A stretch of DNA of 64,000 bases from Schoenoplectus triqueter (Eukaryota > Streptophyta > Magnoliopsida > Poales > Cyperaceae). Of this stretch, positions 48,180 to 61,290 are shown one piece after another. Numbering within the stretch: the first letter of the stretch is position 1; each line of letters opens with the position of its first letter. The notes beneath the pieces are model-generated. The model made no database searches. It was not told the origin of the DNA and saw nothing but the letters and a program-made list of their open reading frames with translations. The stretch is taken from the NCBI GenBank assembly GCA_964058805.1, contig CAXKVV010000008.1:186001-250000 (forward strand). The letters run 5' to 3'. The position numbers were made by a program, and so were the translations under genes.

Positions 48180-49140
48180 ATTTTTGGTAAATTTTTATAT
48201 TTCATAATCATTTATAAACACTTTTATAAATGAATATGAATACTTATATGTATAAGTATGAACAATATGGATCTTCGGCTTATACTTCGGTAAGTGTTCT
48301 ATCCTCTAAATTTGTCTCTTAAATATTTTCTCTTCAATTTTTTTACTTTCAGCAATATTTTTATTTTTTAGTATTTTTTTTATTTCATAATCAGATATGA
48401 ATATCTCTATAAGTGAATATAAATATTCGCATGTAGAAATATGAACAAAATAGATGCTTCTCCATCCTTTTAATTCATCACCCAAAATTTTATTTTTTTA
48501 ACTTTTTATTTTCGGTAATATTTTTATATGGGAAGTCGCTCTTTGTCTCTCAACTGTTTTCTTTTTCAACTTTATACTTTCAGTAATATTTCTATTAGAA
48601 AGTTTTTGTATTCCATAATTAGATATGGACACTTTTATAAGTGAATTTAAATATTTATATGTAGAAGTATAAACAATATAGGTGTTTTCCATCCTCCAAA
48701 TTTATCACTCAACAACTTCTCTACCAACTTTTTAATTTTAGCAATATTTTTATTTTTTTATAAGTTTTTATATTTCACGATCAAATAAACACTCTAATAA
48801 CTAAATATGAACACATTTATAAGTGAATATGAATACTCATATGTATAAATATGAACAATATGGATGTTTGGCATGTGCTTCGGTATGTACTCTATCTCCC
48901 AAATCTATCCTCTAACTATTTTTTCTTCTAACTTTTTATTTTTAATAAATTTGTATATCCTACAATCAGATATGAATATCATAGTAACTAGGTACGAACA
49001 CGTTTATAAGTGAATATGAGTACTTATATATATAAATATGAACAATTTAGAAGTTTCGGCTTATGTTTTGATATGTGTTTTATCCTTCAAATTTATTCCC
49101 TGATTGTTTTATCTTCTAATTTTTTTTTGATAAGTTGTTG
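48180..49140. repeat. Degenerate tandem array, about five units of ~183 bp
   Basis: The marker (G/A)AACAAtAtgGAtG recurs at about 48260, 48443, 48671, 48853 and 49040, i.e. steps of ~183, 228, 182 and 187. Each unit also has TATATTTCA(T/C)(A/G)ATCA, AAGTGAATATGAATA and CTTTTTA(T/A)TTT words. The long third step contains an extra partial duplication near 48530-48580. Confidence 0.8.
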
Positions 49141-49894
49141 TCTGCTCGTAGGATGTAGAATATGTAGGAATGATTTTTAATCTGTTTGAGATGTTCATAT
49201 CTATTATCATGTGTGTTCATACTAAAAATAATATATATTCATATTCATTGTGTTAAAAAACTAAGAGATTTTTACCCAAACATTTAGCACGCCTCTAAGA
49301 AAAAACACGATACATAAGTAGGCATCATCCTTAAGGGCAGGCCCGGACCTAGCTGGTCTATGAGAGAGCCGGATAAGTCATGTTCAAAAAGGGCTAATAA
49401 AGTGATGTATTTAAAAGGCTTCATTTTTTAGGGGTGAGCTTGACATTTGTTAGGCCCTTTAGGGCTTAAGGATTGAATAAGAGTCAAATTTTAAAGAGAT
49501 TTTATCATTTTTAATTATTTTTTTATTTTTAGATATAACTAAAATATAACCCAAAATAAAAAAATATATATAATTATAAATGTGGAAAAATAATATTTTG
49601 TTATATTTTTTGAATTTTCAGATTTTTAAATACAATTGAACACACCAAATTTTTGAAAGAAACAGATTTAAAAAGAACTTAAAAATTTTAAATGATCGTA
49701 TTTGATAATCACCGAATTAAAATGACTCATTTCTTTGGGATAGACCTTGACGAGCCGGCCAAATCAGATTTTTCAATGGACCGACTGGACCGGATTCGAG
49801 GATTCTAGACTATCCCTAGACACCAGCACCAATCCCGCGATGGAGATGGTAAAAAATAGTACATTGAGAAATAGTAGATGTAACAAAATATGTA
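49141..49894. other. AT-rich intergenic DNA with possible decayed MITE
   Basis: GGCAGGCCCGGACCTAGC at 49339 resembles the end of a GC-capped MITE, but I cannot find the opposite end. Nothing else is supported. Confidence 0.3.
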
Positions 49895-50169
49895 TAATTG
49901 TCAAGAGTTCAACATGGAGAAATGATGTTTTATTAATTTTGTTCTAGTATAGTCAGCGTGCAGGTAAGAAAAGATGGAAAGGAGGTTTTCACCCTCAATT
50001 AAAGAAGAGTAACAACTGAAATTTTGACAGTATAGCAAAATTAGTTACAATCATTTGGGTAATTACCCGTCAATCTTCCCCTTTACAGTATTATAAATTC
50101 ATAACCTCTTTTAAAAATTCTAAACATTTATTTCACTACAAGTAATACTTTCCCAGCTACAAAACAACA

Positions 50170-53100
50170 TCATGTAACACATTTTTCACCATTTGCCAAG
50201 CAAGCATCCTTCTCAAGCTCACTAATCAGCTGCTCCATGCTCCTTCTGTATATGGGCATGTAATGGTCATTGATCATTGTTTTAGATAACCTCAACTTGC
50301 CATATAGTGATCTAGGTGTCAGGTAAATCCCCATCTTGGAGCCCTCTTCATGTCGAGCCCCTTCATGGTCTATATTTTCATCCTCTTCAGGAAGAAACGA
50401 CACAATATGCATGATCTTTCCAGGAGGATAAAACCTATGAACTTCCTTTGTCTCGCTTAGAGAACTATTAGATGCAGTCCCAACTTCACTAGAACTAGTA
50501 CTTGCCTCAGCTATCTCTCTTACTATGTCATTTTCTTCTTCTTCTTCATCATCATCTTCTCCTTCCTCTCTCTCTCTCGGTTTTGACAGCTCAGTCTCCA
50601 ATTGTTGCCAGAGCTCTACTTCACTCAATTCAGTATCAACATTGGATTCTTCTACTTTCTCTATTTCAGTGACATGACATGTTGTTTGTCCTACCATAAG
50701 TGAACATTCTGTGTTTGGTGTTGACGCTGTCACTTCTGATTTAAGAATTTGTTCTCTCTCAGTGGTGGTGGCTTCTGTCCCAGTCAGGAGGGGCACTGAT
50801 GATGCGCCAGCGGAAAGGGCAGCATTAATGCGGCTGTCTTCTGATGGTGCACTAGTGATGGATGATACATTACGGCGGCGAGGCCCAATACATGACCATG
50901 ATGATAGCTGGAGTGATGGTCGGGCCCATGCAGCCTGAGCCACAGTCTTAGCTCGACTCATCACAATCTAAGGCAATAGCAACACATATATCAATACATT
51001 CTGAATGGATAGAGAACCTATAATAACAACGACATTTCATCATAAATCTCTCTAAAAATTGTGTTTAATTCAAGATGAAACTTTTGAGAAGACAATATCT
51101 TGACCATTTATGGAAAGTAATAATACCTGTGTTCGAGTAGAGACAGGACGAAGGATAGCACCAGCTCCAGCTACTCGTGCCTTGGCATTTGCAATAGATG
51201 GAAGCCGAGACCCCAATGCAGATGCAGAACGATACACTGTGCTCAGTATTCTTGTCTGCTCTATTTGATTTCTCAAGTCATTCAGCCAAGCTGATGCTGT
51301 CACCTGTTGTGTCCAGAAAGAGAGGAAAAAAAGAAAGTCAAGAGGGAGAGAGCTTGCATCATCTAAAACAACTAAAAGAGCAACAACAACAACAACAAAA
51401 ATCTGTTGGTCTCAATTGAGTTCAGTGCCACGTCAGTGCCAATAAAATTAAATCTAAAACAACTGTTTTTTTAATTTCCATATAACAAAACCGATTGAAT
51501 GAATATATACATCTCAGACATTATGTGCATTAAAAGGTTTCATCATTTCATCTTTATTTCAGTACAAATTGTCATTTTTTTCACCTTTTAAGGATTATTG
51601 AAAGGAAATGAAAATCCTATAATTTTCCAACAGATTAATATTTTAATGCAAGTACGAATCTGAAGTGTTAGCACCATTTATCTAAAGTGTGGACACCATT
51701 GGGCACAAAAAAAAGGCATTGGAATTGAGTCCTTCCTAATCAAATATAACTAAGATGATAAGTGCAACCTCCATTCGTAAATCATCTACTGAAGAAGCTG
51801 AAAAGGTGGGGACAAGATCAGCTCCATTGATTACTGATGTAATAAATTGAGTTCCTGACTCGGCCAACTCCCAGGTCATACAAGCAGCTGACATTGACAC
51901 ACAGTTAAATTTGCTATATTGCTTTCCTTATAAAAAGAAATAACAGTAAAAATCATAACTAAAAAAGCAACTAAAGAGTTAAAATTGAAATGAACCTGGA
52001 GCAAATGCAACACAAGTAGCAGAGGAGAAACCCTGTTGTTCTCGCAAAATATAGGTCAAAAGAGCTGCTGTACCTCCGCCCAGAGAGTGGCCCACAATCT
52101 GCATGAATATTGCAAGTTTGATTGACAACATTTTATTCTACTAAATTTGCTCAAATAGTCCAATCACATAAGCACTTCCATTAAATGACAGGGTTTGGTT
52201 TCTTTTGGCAAATAAATAGCTACTGCTGGGTTTCATTTTGTTCAATTGCAAAAGGAACTTCAAACAAGACTCTCTACATAAAAAAAAAAAAGCAGTTCCA
52301 GCTTAAGGAAAGCAAATAAATTATAAAAAACGATTTCTCACTCATTTTTTATTATATATATTTCTCAAAATAGGTTCTTTGCAATTCCCTGTGCTAAAGT
52401 GCACTGTAATTTTGCTTAATTATGTAACACAGGAAAGAAACTAACCTTCACTTTGTAATCTGGGTTTTCATGAAGTGCTTTTATCAGACAAGGGGTTGCT
52501 AGTTTGGCAATCCACCTTGCAGCTGCAACCATTCCACAGTGTGCATAGCCTAAAATCACATCTCTAATGCCTCCTTCATATATGACGGTGTGGTGAAAAG
52601 GGACCATTGCACCAGTAGCAGCTGTCAGTGTATCCCTTATGCTGTGTGTCCCCCTAATAAGCAGCAGTACGCACTTAGTGCTCTTGTCAGTTATAATTGT
52701 AAAAGCCGGCTTCAAAATCTGCATTCAAGCAGAATTATAGAACAGATGCTCAGCAACCTCTAAAAGCCAATAATAGTTGCATCATAACACAGATAATCCA
52801 GGAAATTTTAGTAGATTTAGGATCGCCAAATATGACATGATAGACCTGCTAAACGATTTCTATGACAACAAGGTGGATTTATGGCGCATAAATAAAGCAC
52901 ACATCACCCTACTTCAGAAAAAAAAAAAAAAAAGGTGCCACTAGGATTGAGGATTTCCAACCTATTAGCATGCTATCAACAATTCCAAAAATTATAACAA
53001 AACACTTAGCAGAACGTCTTCGGCTCTTTCTCCCACATCTCGTATTACCACACCAAGCTACTTTCATAAACGAGCGTTGCATAACTGAGACCTTCATCTT

Positions 53101-55937
53101 GGCTCGCCAATCCCTCTCTTTCCTTCACACACACAAAATTCCATGTCTCAACTCAAAATTGACTTCAAGAAGGCATTTGATAGCATATCCTGGGACTATT
53201 TACTCAAAGTACTGCAGAGAAGAGGATTCCCGGATAGATGGATCTCATGGATACACAATATCCTAATATCCTCACCGTCCTCTGTGAAAGCAAACGGTCT
53301 TCTAGGTCAACCATTCTTCCATAGACAAGGCTTGCGTCAGGGCGACCCCCTATAACCATGTTTTTCACCTTGGTGACTGAAACCCTTCAGGAAATGATAG
53401 CAGAAACCCAACAAAACCTGATCCAAATCCCAGGCGCACCGACGGAATTGCTTCAATTCACAGATGATACATCATCTTCACGCCGGCCCACCCACATAAT
53501 CTACACATCATTATGAACACACTTCATAAATTCGCAGAAATCTCTGGCCTTCACATTAACTTTCAGAAGAGCGGATTCAATCCAATTTCCCTATCCATAG
53601 AGCACACAGCAGACAGTCGCCAACATTCTCCAATGTCGACCTCTTTCTCTCCCCCTAACCTACTTAGGACTCCCTCTAACAATTAAACGACCTTAAATTG
53701 AAACCTTACAGACACTTGTATCAGCAGTACAAAATAGACTCCAAGGTTGGAAGGGGAAGCCACTCTCTACTGCAGGTAGATCTGTACTCCTCAACACAGT
53801 GCTAAATGATTTTCCCATCTATTACATGCAGGTGTTTCTTCTTCCCAAAGGCATTATTGACCAGTTGACAAAAATAACTCGAAGATTCCTCTGGAGAGGT
53901 CATGAGTCTTTCTCGGGTGGTCATTGTTTAGCAAGGTGGGATGCTCTTTGCCTCCCAAAGAAATTCAGTGGATTGTACATACTGGACCTCAGAGCACAAA
54001 ACATGGCACTTCTCTTACGATGGCTTTGGTTGTATCATGCACAACGAGACTCATTATGGTCTCAGCAACTACGACTGAAACTAGAAATCACATCACTCGA
54101 TGAGCTCCCTAATTTAACGGGCAAAATCACTTTCTTCATCAAAGATCTATTCTGTGCTTGTCTGCAAATTCTATGGTCCAAGAATGTCACAGGCATCTTC
54201 ACGTCTAAATCAGCCTATCAGTTTATCATCAATCCCGATGTGCAACCTCTTTATCCGACCATCCCATAGAGCCTGGCCATTCCACCCAAAGTCAAATGAA
54301 AATCTTCGAAAAAGAGATTGGCCATGTGGGTCGAATTGTATGTTATGTGATATGACAGTACTAGAAACGACATGCCATTTTTTTTTACCATGTAGCTATA
54401 CAAGATGAGTATGGGCCAACATCCTGCCAAACAATCATCAGCTTTCTTTTCAAATTGACAGCATCCCCAAAATCTTGAACCTTACAACGAGGTCGAATAA
54501 TTTGATAACACAACAGTATGCGGCTGTTTGTTGGAACACATGGAAGGAAAGGAACCGACACATTTTTCAGGATAAAAGAATGACAACTGACAACCTTACC
54601 ATGGGAGTCGTCCTGGATTTAGAGCTATGGCGCGCCCTACAGCGACCTATACCTTCCATGGACCAGAATTGGGCATAGAACTATAGTAAAAATTTGTGCT
54701 AATTCAAACCTCTTTTTTTAATTTGCATCTTATTTTTCCGTCAATATAAATAGCTTGTACATATTTTTTTTATGAGTAATGAAATCACAGCAAGGCAATT
54801 TGCCTGCTGCTTCAAAAAAAAAAAGATTTAGGATCACTTGCAAAGTAACAAACGAGTCTTTCCAGTTGAAATCTGTAGAGTGGCATGTCATGATGTATTT
54901 AACAAATTCAGATTTTCATGGGCAAAATAGTCTAAAGTTGTTTTTACAAGAAGCCTACATCATAACCGTCAATTGAATAGAAAGTTATTCCTTAATTAGT
55001 TTCTTTTACTTACTCCAGCTTTAGGTTCCTGAAGAATAACATCATCATTAGAGTAGCCTGTAGCCTCCAAAAATAAGGGGAAGGGCTTCTTTGAAAAATG
55101 CCAACAAAGTATCAACAAATTAAGGAGATACTTTAGCTCTTCAATTACTGTAACTCCTCTAAGCTCTACACTTCCGTTTCCAGCATATATGATAGCTACA
55201 GGCAAGTTTCCCTGAAAATATAAAGACGGTGGTTCTTAAAAACAAGGCCCAGCTTGATGTGAAAATCTTTTGCAAATCAAACCTACTATCTTTTAAAGAC
55301 TGCCAGAATGCCAACATTCCAGGTAATATTTAAAACAAAGTTAAGGCAGCAAAACAACTAAGGCAGCTAATATTTTCATGTTAAGTTAATCTGATCACAT
55401 CATAGTTCTTTTCTATATACCACTTCAACCATCAACCTAGGGTTGAACCATTAACATTTACTAATATATTTTCTCACTGCAAGTAACGTAACAGTTGGTT
55501 TTTTGTTATATGAGAACTGTTGGGTTTCTCTTGCAACTTGGAAATACTGTAACATGAGGTCACATATTCAGTGTAATCTGCAAAAGATAATGGCCAATAT
55601 AAACTTTGAGCTGCAGAAGGGGGGAAAAGAAGACCTGACGCTTAAGCAGAAAGCTAATTCCAAATGCCAAATCACCAATAGGCCACTTGCCTAACGTCTC
55701 AGAATAAGTGAACCTTAGCGTCTCTGACAAGGTTGAGATTGTCTCAAGCCAGGTAGCTGGTGCATGCGCTGGTCTCCGAGGAACCCGCCCCCTGCCAGAT
55801 GTAGAGGGCCGTGATTTGTCCCTGTTATCTGTCAACTCTTCTACATCTTGAGATTCTGTTGCTTGTATCCTTCGATATAGCATATAGTACAAGAGAGCGG
55901 CAGCACCAGCCGCCGTGGCCACAGTTGCGGTTGCCAT
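50170..55937 (-). CDS. Class-3 lipase, plant sn1-DAG-lipase-like (At3g14075 type)
   Basis: Seven exons: 55937-55635, 55211-55014, 52718-52446, 52098-51996, 51887-51769, 51303-51127, 50967-50170, all GT-AG with consistent phases, 656 residues. An N-terminal hydrophobic segment (ATAAGAAALLYYMLY) suggests membrane association, followed by the mono/diacylglycerol lipase N-terminal domain (WLETISTLSETLRFTYSETL). The nucleophile motif is VGHSLGGG with Ser ~263; NGADLVP holds the likely catalytic Asp (~316). The C-terminus is acidic and low in complexity (EREEGEDDDEEEEEN), ending with a conserved HIVSF and MPIYRRSMEQLISELE region. It should hydrolyse acylglycerols; the physiological substrate in plants is unclear. 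Intron 2 (52719-55013) contains a LINE. The frame is intact and splice sites are standard, so the gene looks functional. Confidence 0.93.
52825..54823 (+). mobile_element. 5'-truncated L1-type LINE in lipase intron 2
   Basis: A 12-bp target duplication AGATTTAGGATC (52813-52824 and 54824-54835) brackets the insert, and an A-run at 54814-54824 marks the 3' end. The plus strand encodes RT words in several frames: LERLRLF-like fingers, FINERCITETFILAR, IDFKKAFDSISWDYLL, GLRQGDPL, a degenerate active site (TDDT near 53462) and a C-terminal zf-RVT-like part (CMLCDMTVLETTCHFFLPC, WNTWKERNRHIF). The endonuclease is missing, and frameshifts and stops are frequent. It is antisense to the host gene. 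Confidence 0.95.
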
Positions 55938-57155
55938 ATGATAAAGATCCGCTGATAAATGATGAAGAGGTCTTGATGATTTCTATTATCTTTTTCTTCT
56001 TAATTATCAGAGGTTTTCCTGCCTTTTTTCCCAATTCTTCTGTGCCTTCAAATTGCCTGGTTGTTTTGCAAAACACCTAAAATTGTGGGTGAAAATTCAA
56101 AATAAGCTCTTTGATTATCCTATTTGCACAAGCCATTGGTGAATTTAATTTTGGCCTCAATAAAGCAATAACATTTACAAAAAGGGGAGAATCGTTGATT
56201 AAGAAAGATATGTCATTCACAGTCTACAAAATCTATCACATACTTCTCCAAGAAAATAAAAAAAAAAAATCTTGCTGTTGTACTTCCATAGTTATACCTT
56301 GTCAAGATGGCTGACTGAATGTTATACACCAACAAAGATTAGGTGCTCTCGCAATAAATACAGAGGCGGAGAGAAGGGGTAGCAAGCGGGCAGCCCCTAT
56401 TCCGATTGTTCAGGAAGTACCTTACTGAAACTTGGTGACCTCCTATCGTCCGAAGCAATAATCGGACCATAGGCAACCACGATACCAATAATTCCAAACC
56501 CAACTAACAAAAGGGTTTGGGTTTTGGAAGGAAGAAACCTTGAATCGGAAGAGAGACTCGCCTTTGTCCGAATTAAACGACGATTCTTGCTTCTGGTTTG
56601 GTTGTGGCTACACTTGCTTGCTTCAGATTTGATCTATGTTTCTTCAAACGCACCGCCGCATAGGGATGTGATTGATTTTAACGATCGGAGGAAATATTTG
56701 GGGATACCGTGTCCGTGTGACGGTGGGAGCCATGTTTTGTTAATTAAAGGAGAAAGATGGGTCTGTCGGGGGATCCGACGGTTACTTTGTCGAGGAAAAA
56801 TTGGGACTAGTTAATATTCTTCCTGGGCAATAAATTATACAAAAGAAATATAATAGATTATAGAATATGTTTATGTTTCAAGATGTAGATATACAACATT
56901 TATTTATTTATTTATTTTATGTAGTTTTATTACATTCATATTTGTTTTTTATTTAATATTTTTTGTTTGTTTTTGTCCATTTTTGTTTTTCATAAAGTAC
57001 GAATATTATTTTGAGGTAAGTAGATATTTGATCTATTTAAATCATTTATTGAATCAAGGAAAAGAATTACAAGATTTAGTAAGAAAGAATTTGAAATTTA
57101 AACATGACTATTAATAAAAAAAATAGTTAGGTCGATATAATTCAATCATCCCATC
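55938..57155. promoter_or_regulatory. 5' UTR and promoter region of the lipase gene
   Basis: Sequence upstream (minus sense) of the lipase start. 56330-56820 is richer in GC and could hold a 5' UTR exon or the promoter; I cannot define exons. A plus-strand open frame at 56524-56814 lacks an ATG start and family similarity. Confidence 0.35.
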
Positions 57156-57698
57156 TAGGACTGCAAGAAATATTCGAAGTTCGTAGTTCGTTCGTGTTCG
57201 ATTCGAAAAAAGTTCGAAAAAAATTCGTTCGATTCTAGTTCGAAATTAATTTCAAATCAAACTGATTCGATTCGAAATTATATCGAATCAAACTCAAACC
57301 ATGGTGAGTTCGTTCGAAATGTGTTCGCGAACTATTTTTGTTTGAATTTGTATTAATTATTTGATTGTTTGAGACTTTGAGTAGTATGAATTTGTATAAA
57401 ATTTATTAATTTTTGTTGAATGAACTTTTAGTTTTGTATGAATTTATATTAAATTGACATTTTTTATATTTGATTCTGTTATTTTGATATGAATTGTGGA
57501 ATTTGTTCACCTAATAATTCTATTTCAAACTATTTACGAATCAAATCAAACAGTTCGAATATTTAACGAATCAAATTTCAAACAATGATTTGAGTTCGAA
57601 ACTGCCTATCTATTTCAAATCAAACTAGTTCGAAATAGATTTCAAATCAAACTCAAACACAAGTCAGTTCGTTCGTGTTCGATTCGTTTGCAGCCCTA
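57156..57698. mobile_element. hAT MITE with perfect 8-bp target duplication (543 bp)
   Basis: Ends TAGGACTGCAA and TTGCAGCCCTA are inverted repeats. ATCCCATC occurs at 57148-57155 and 57699-57706. The interior consists of many TTCGAA/GTTCGTTCG words (GTTCGTTCGTGTTCGATTCG at both ends in opposite orientation), a known MITE composition. No transposase. Confidence 0.92.
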
Positions 57699-57706
57699 AT
57701 CCCATC

Positions 57707-58810
57707 TGTCATCAAATCCCTCATTGACTATGTTTTGATTTCATCTACTATATTAATCCGGCCAAACACTTTCTCTATACGACATGATAAGCCCTCAATG
57801 TTATTAAATTCTTTGACATTTTTCATAAAATCTAAAATCCTCTTGTGGCATTAGAGGTCAATAAAACCCAAACAAAAAATAATGAAAGAGAGAAAAACAA
57901 ATCAAAATACAGCATGCGAAATGATGATAGGTGTAGGAAAGAGGAAGAAAACTCGTATTGCCTCAATGTAAGGTCCCGAAAGAGGAGTGGTAGTCTCAAT
58001 TATCGTATGATTAATTTATTGTTTGCGGATAAAGAGTTAAGTTTATGACCCCGATGGAGTGACAAAATGAATAAAATCCTTATCATATTTGTACCTCAAA
58101 TCAAAAGGGAAGAAGAGAAATAAAAAATAGCAAACAAAGAACGAGAGGAGAGGAGAGGAGAGAGACAAAGGTGGGGGTGGCAGGGAGGAAGACGCCCACC
58201 CTCTCCATCCTTCAACTATTTAGGATTTCTATTTTGAGTTTCACCCTTCCAATAAATTATAAATATTAAATTATAGATAACTAAATGAGAGAAGTATAAT
58301 TTATGCAGCCGTAACACGTGACATGAATTTTATTTGCATTATTTTTTCATAAAAGTTGAAAATAATTAATTGAAGAATTTGAAACATGAAATAATTTCAT
58401 TTCTTTTATTAAATTGTTGTACTATTAGTATTGATCTTTTTTTAATCCTTCCTGCCGGAATCCAATTAGTACGATATTGTCTTGTTATAAGAACAGACGC
58501 TAAAGTATGTTCTTTATAATCTTTTTTTTTTCTTGACAAACAAATATAAAGATTGCGATCCAAGTGGAGTTCAAATAGATTTGTAAAGAACGACTTACTG
58601 CGTAATTATCATTTCTCTATCTTTCTATCCTTTTCCAAGAAAGAGAAGCACTCCTTTTCTTGTCTTGTGATTTGAAGATGGTAAGATATTCTTTTCTTTT
58701 CTTCCTTCCTCTCGAAATGATGCAGGAACTCAAAATTTCTGTAGTTTCCTTTTATTTACTTTTTTTTTAATTATGGTTCGAGGAATGGGTGGTTGCTTCG
58801 ACGGATGCAG
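57707..58810. other. AT-rich intergenic DNA, no supported gene
   Basis: Includes a purine-rich GAGAGGAGAGGAGAG tract near 58145. No gene recognised. Confidence 0.4.
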
Positions 58811-59009
58811 GGGAGGTTCAAAACCCTTTGAATCAAAAATTAAGTTTAAAGTTTTTTGAGAACCGTTGATTTTGCATCGAGATTCGTAATAACTATTGAA
58901 AGCACGAATTTTGAATTTAGATTTTATTGAAAGTACGAATCTCGATGCAAAATCAATGGCTCTCAAAGACTTTGAACTCAATTTTTAGTTCAAAGGGTTT
59001 TGAACCTTC
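58811..59009. repeat. Foldback element with ~75-bp arms
   Basis: Left arm 58811-58886 begins AGGTTCAAAACCCTTTGAA and contains TTTTGCATCGAGATTCGTA. The right arm 58934-59009 has TACGAATCTCGATGCAAAA and ends TTCAAAGGGTTTTGAACCTT. The loop has a further partial repeat of the arm-end word GTACGAAT/GCACGAAT. Confidence 0.85.
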
Positions 59010-61019
59010 CCACCTCATGCTTCGACATATTGTTGGCACTGCGGTTTGAACCGGCTGGACAACTTATTATATAAAAACCGTAGCATTTCAGCAATTTTTT
59101 TAGAGAAAGATAAGAATCTAGCTCTTAAATTTTATTTTATGTTTATGAAAATTTATATTTATATTTTTTAGAGATTATTCTAATTAGTTATCATTTTAAT
59201 CTAATTGGTTATCATTTAAACTATTAGATCATCTACTTTTCAAAGCAAACTTAACTGAAACATTTATCAGAATTCGTATTACCAAAGTTATACTTCAGAA
59301 CTATAAATATTGAACGAATCTAAATCCGTATAATTGTAATGAAAATATGGATTTAGTGACATATCAGATTTCTGACCGCACTAAAAATATGCCAGCATTA
59401 TTAGTACACTTCAGAGTTGTTACAAGTTACAACAAAATCTAAATTGCTCCTTTATAACAGTCTAGTGTTTTAACATTCCCTTTCTTTTCGGGGTTTTTTT
59501 TTACATTTTTACATAGTGTACGGAAAAAATATTGAGCACCATGCATGCTTGTTTCGATTGATTTGGTCGAACTTTCCTTGTAATTTTTACTATTTTTTAT
59601 AATGTTAATTAAGATATTTGATCAAAATACAATTTGTACTCTTGCTTTATTATTTTTATTTTATTTTATCTGCAAGCACACCTTTTACGAGACTGGATTG
59701 ATCCATAGAACACAGAATAAAAATATTAACTATTGTTTTGGCATCTCTCATTTAAAAAAAACATTATAAAAAGGGGGGAAATCCATCATTTTGTCACAAC
59801 ACATAATTTTTTTGTTTCAAATATATAATTCAAATGATGAATTCTAACGTCAATTTAATCACTACTTGACAAGCAAATTTCATAAAAATTTGAAATCAAT
59901 TTTAACAAATTCGTGGTGCATATGAAAGGGATCATGTCAAGTTGCAATAAATAAATTTAAAGAATACCATCATTTATTTACAACGATTTAACCTAAAAAG
60001 ATTAACAACACACCCTCAATTATGTCAAAAGGTGTTTTTCCTCATCTGCTGGAAGCAGAGAGAATAAACCTTCTGGTTCTGAATTGGTTGCATTTTAGTT
60101 TTTATACGATTAATGCCCTGTATAAAACTTGCACGAAATTTGAAATGTTTTCTTGTATTCCTATGCATACAATATGATATGCATTTCAATTGCCTTATTT
60201 CGAAATTATAAGATATTTTTGACAATTGTCAAAATTATCTATTTTCTTACACAAAATTATCTAAGACATCCAAATTTAAATATTAATTCATCAAGGATTT
60301 CTCATTCAATTTTCAATATGTGAATCATGACACAAATAATATTATTGTTAAATGAAGGATTGGTTCTTGTCAAGCTTATCGACTTAATTCATTATAATAT
60401 TTGTTGTTCCTGAAGACACCTATCGCGCAAAAAAGAAGCGACTACCAAGTTTTGGCATGTTGGATTTATTTAGAAAAAGATCAAAAGAAATGAAATTTCA
60501 AAATTTTATCAACTTTTTCAAGAATTTTATTAAGCATGCTTATTCAGATGAACATAGGAAAGCAAGGGATGTCTTGCCTTCAAAAAGAGACGGCCAAAGA
60601 CAAGGCCGCAGGTACTATAGGTATATTTTTTTAGGAGACGGCTTTATTTATTAGTAGTAAATAAGTGATATGCTGCTTTAAGTTGAAAGAAGATATCATA
60701 TACTTGAAGCAAAGGATGACTTTATGCCTGTTTAGAGATGGATTCTTGTAGTTTGATATTTTTTTCTTCTATGTGTGATCAGGTGGTATCTATGTCATTA
60801 TATCATGATAATAGTATTACGAATGTTGTATGCAACATCATACCATGTACGATACATCCATCAATCTGACAATAGACAGTATATACTGCTCGGTTTCAAA
60901 TACAATCGACTTTCTCTAACTATAATTTCGATCATGATTTAATGACTTAACGATCCTCATTTGAATGGATCCAAATCTGTTATTATTCTTGTCAATAATA
61001 GTATCCACTTTTAAATCAA
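59010..61019. other. AT-rich intergenic DNA, no supported gene
   Basis: A short plus-strand open frame at 60457-60654 (Lys/Arg-rich) matches nothing known. No other structure recognised. Confidence 0.4.
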
Positions 61020-61290
61020 AAAATATAAAAAAAAAATCTGAAAAGTAAAAAAAAGTTTATAGATATATTTTTTTATTTTTATACAATTTTATTAAGGTTT
61101 AATAGTTCATCAAAGGTTATTAAATTTAATGATCTTTCATTAATATTTATAACGGTTTCAATTTAATAGTCTTTCATGGACTATAAAACGTCAATGAAAT
61201 TATATAAAATTTGACGGGCTATCAATCTACAAATAAAATAACATATTTATAAACTTTTTTATTTCTCAAATTTTTTTATATTTTTTGTTT
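61020..61290. repeat. Foldback MITE-like element, family F1 copy 3
   Basis: TTATAGATATATTTTTTTAT at the left and AAAATAACATATTTATAAAC at the right are inverted. Inner words TTAATAGTTCATCAAAGG and TTAATAGTCTTTCATGGAC, then AAATTTGACGGGCTATCAAT, match the copies at 2.6-2.9 and 3.6/5.3 kb. Confidence 0.6.

Noticed and set aside
48180..49140. CRISPR-like array
   Set aside because: Units are long, degenerate and contiguous with no unique spacers, in a plant nuclear context. It is a tandem repeat.
52969..54678. LINE frames as host exons of the lipase gene
   Set aside because: They lie on the opposite strand, within an intron, between target duplications, and contain frame breaks.
56524..56814. 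Plus-strand frame upstream of the lipase gene
   Set aside because: Begins at a non-ATG codon and matches nothing known. More likely promoter or 5' UTR of the opposite-strand gene.
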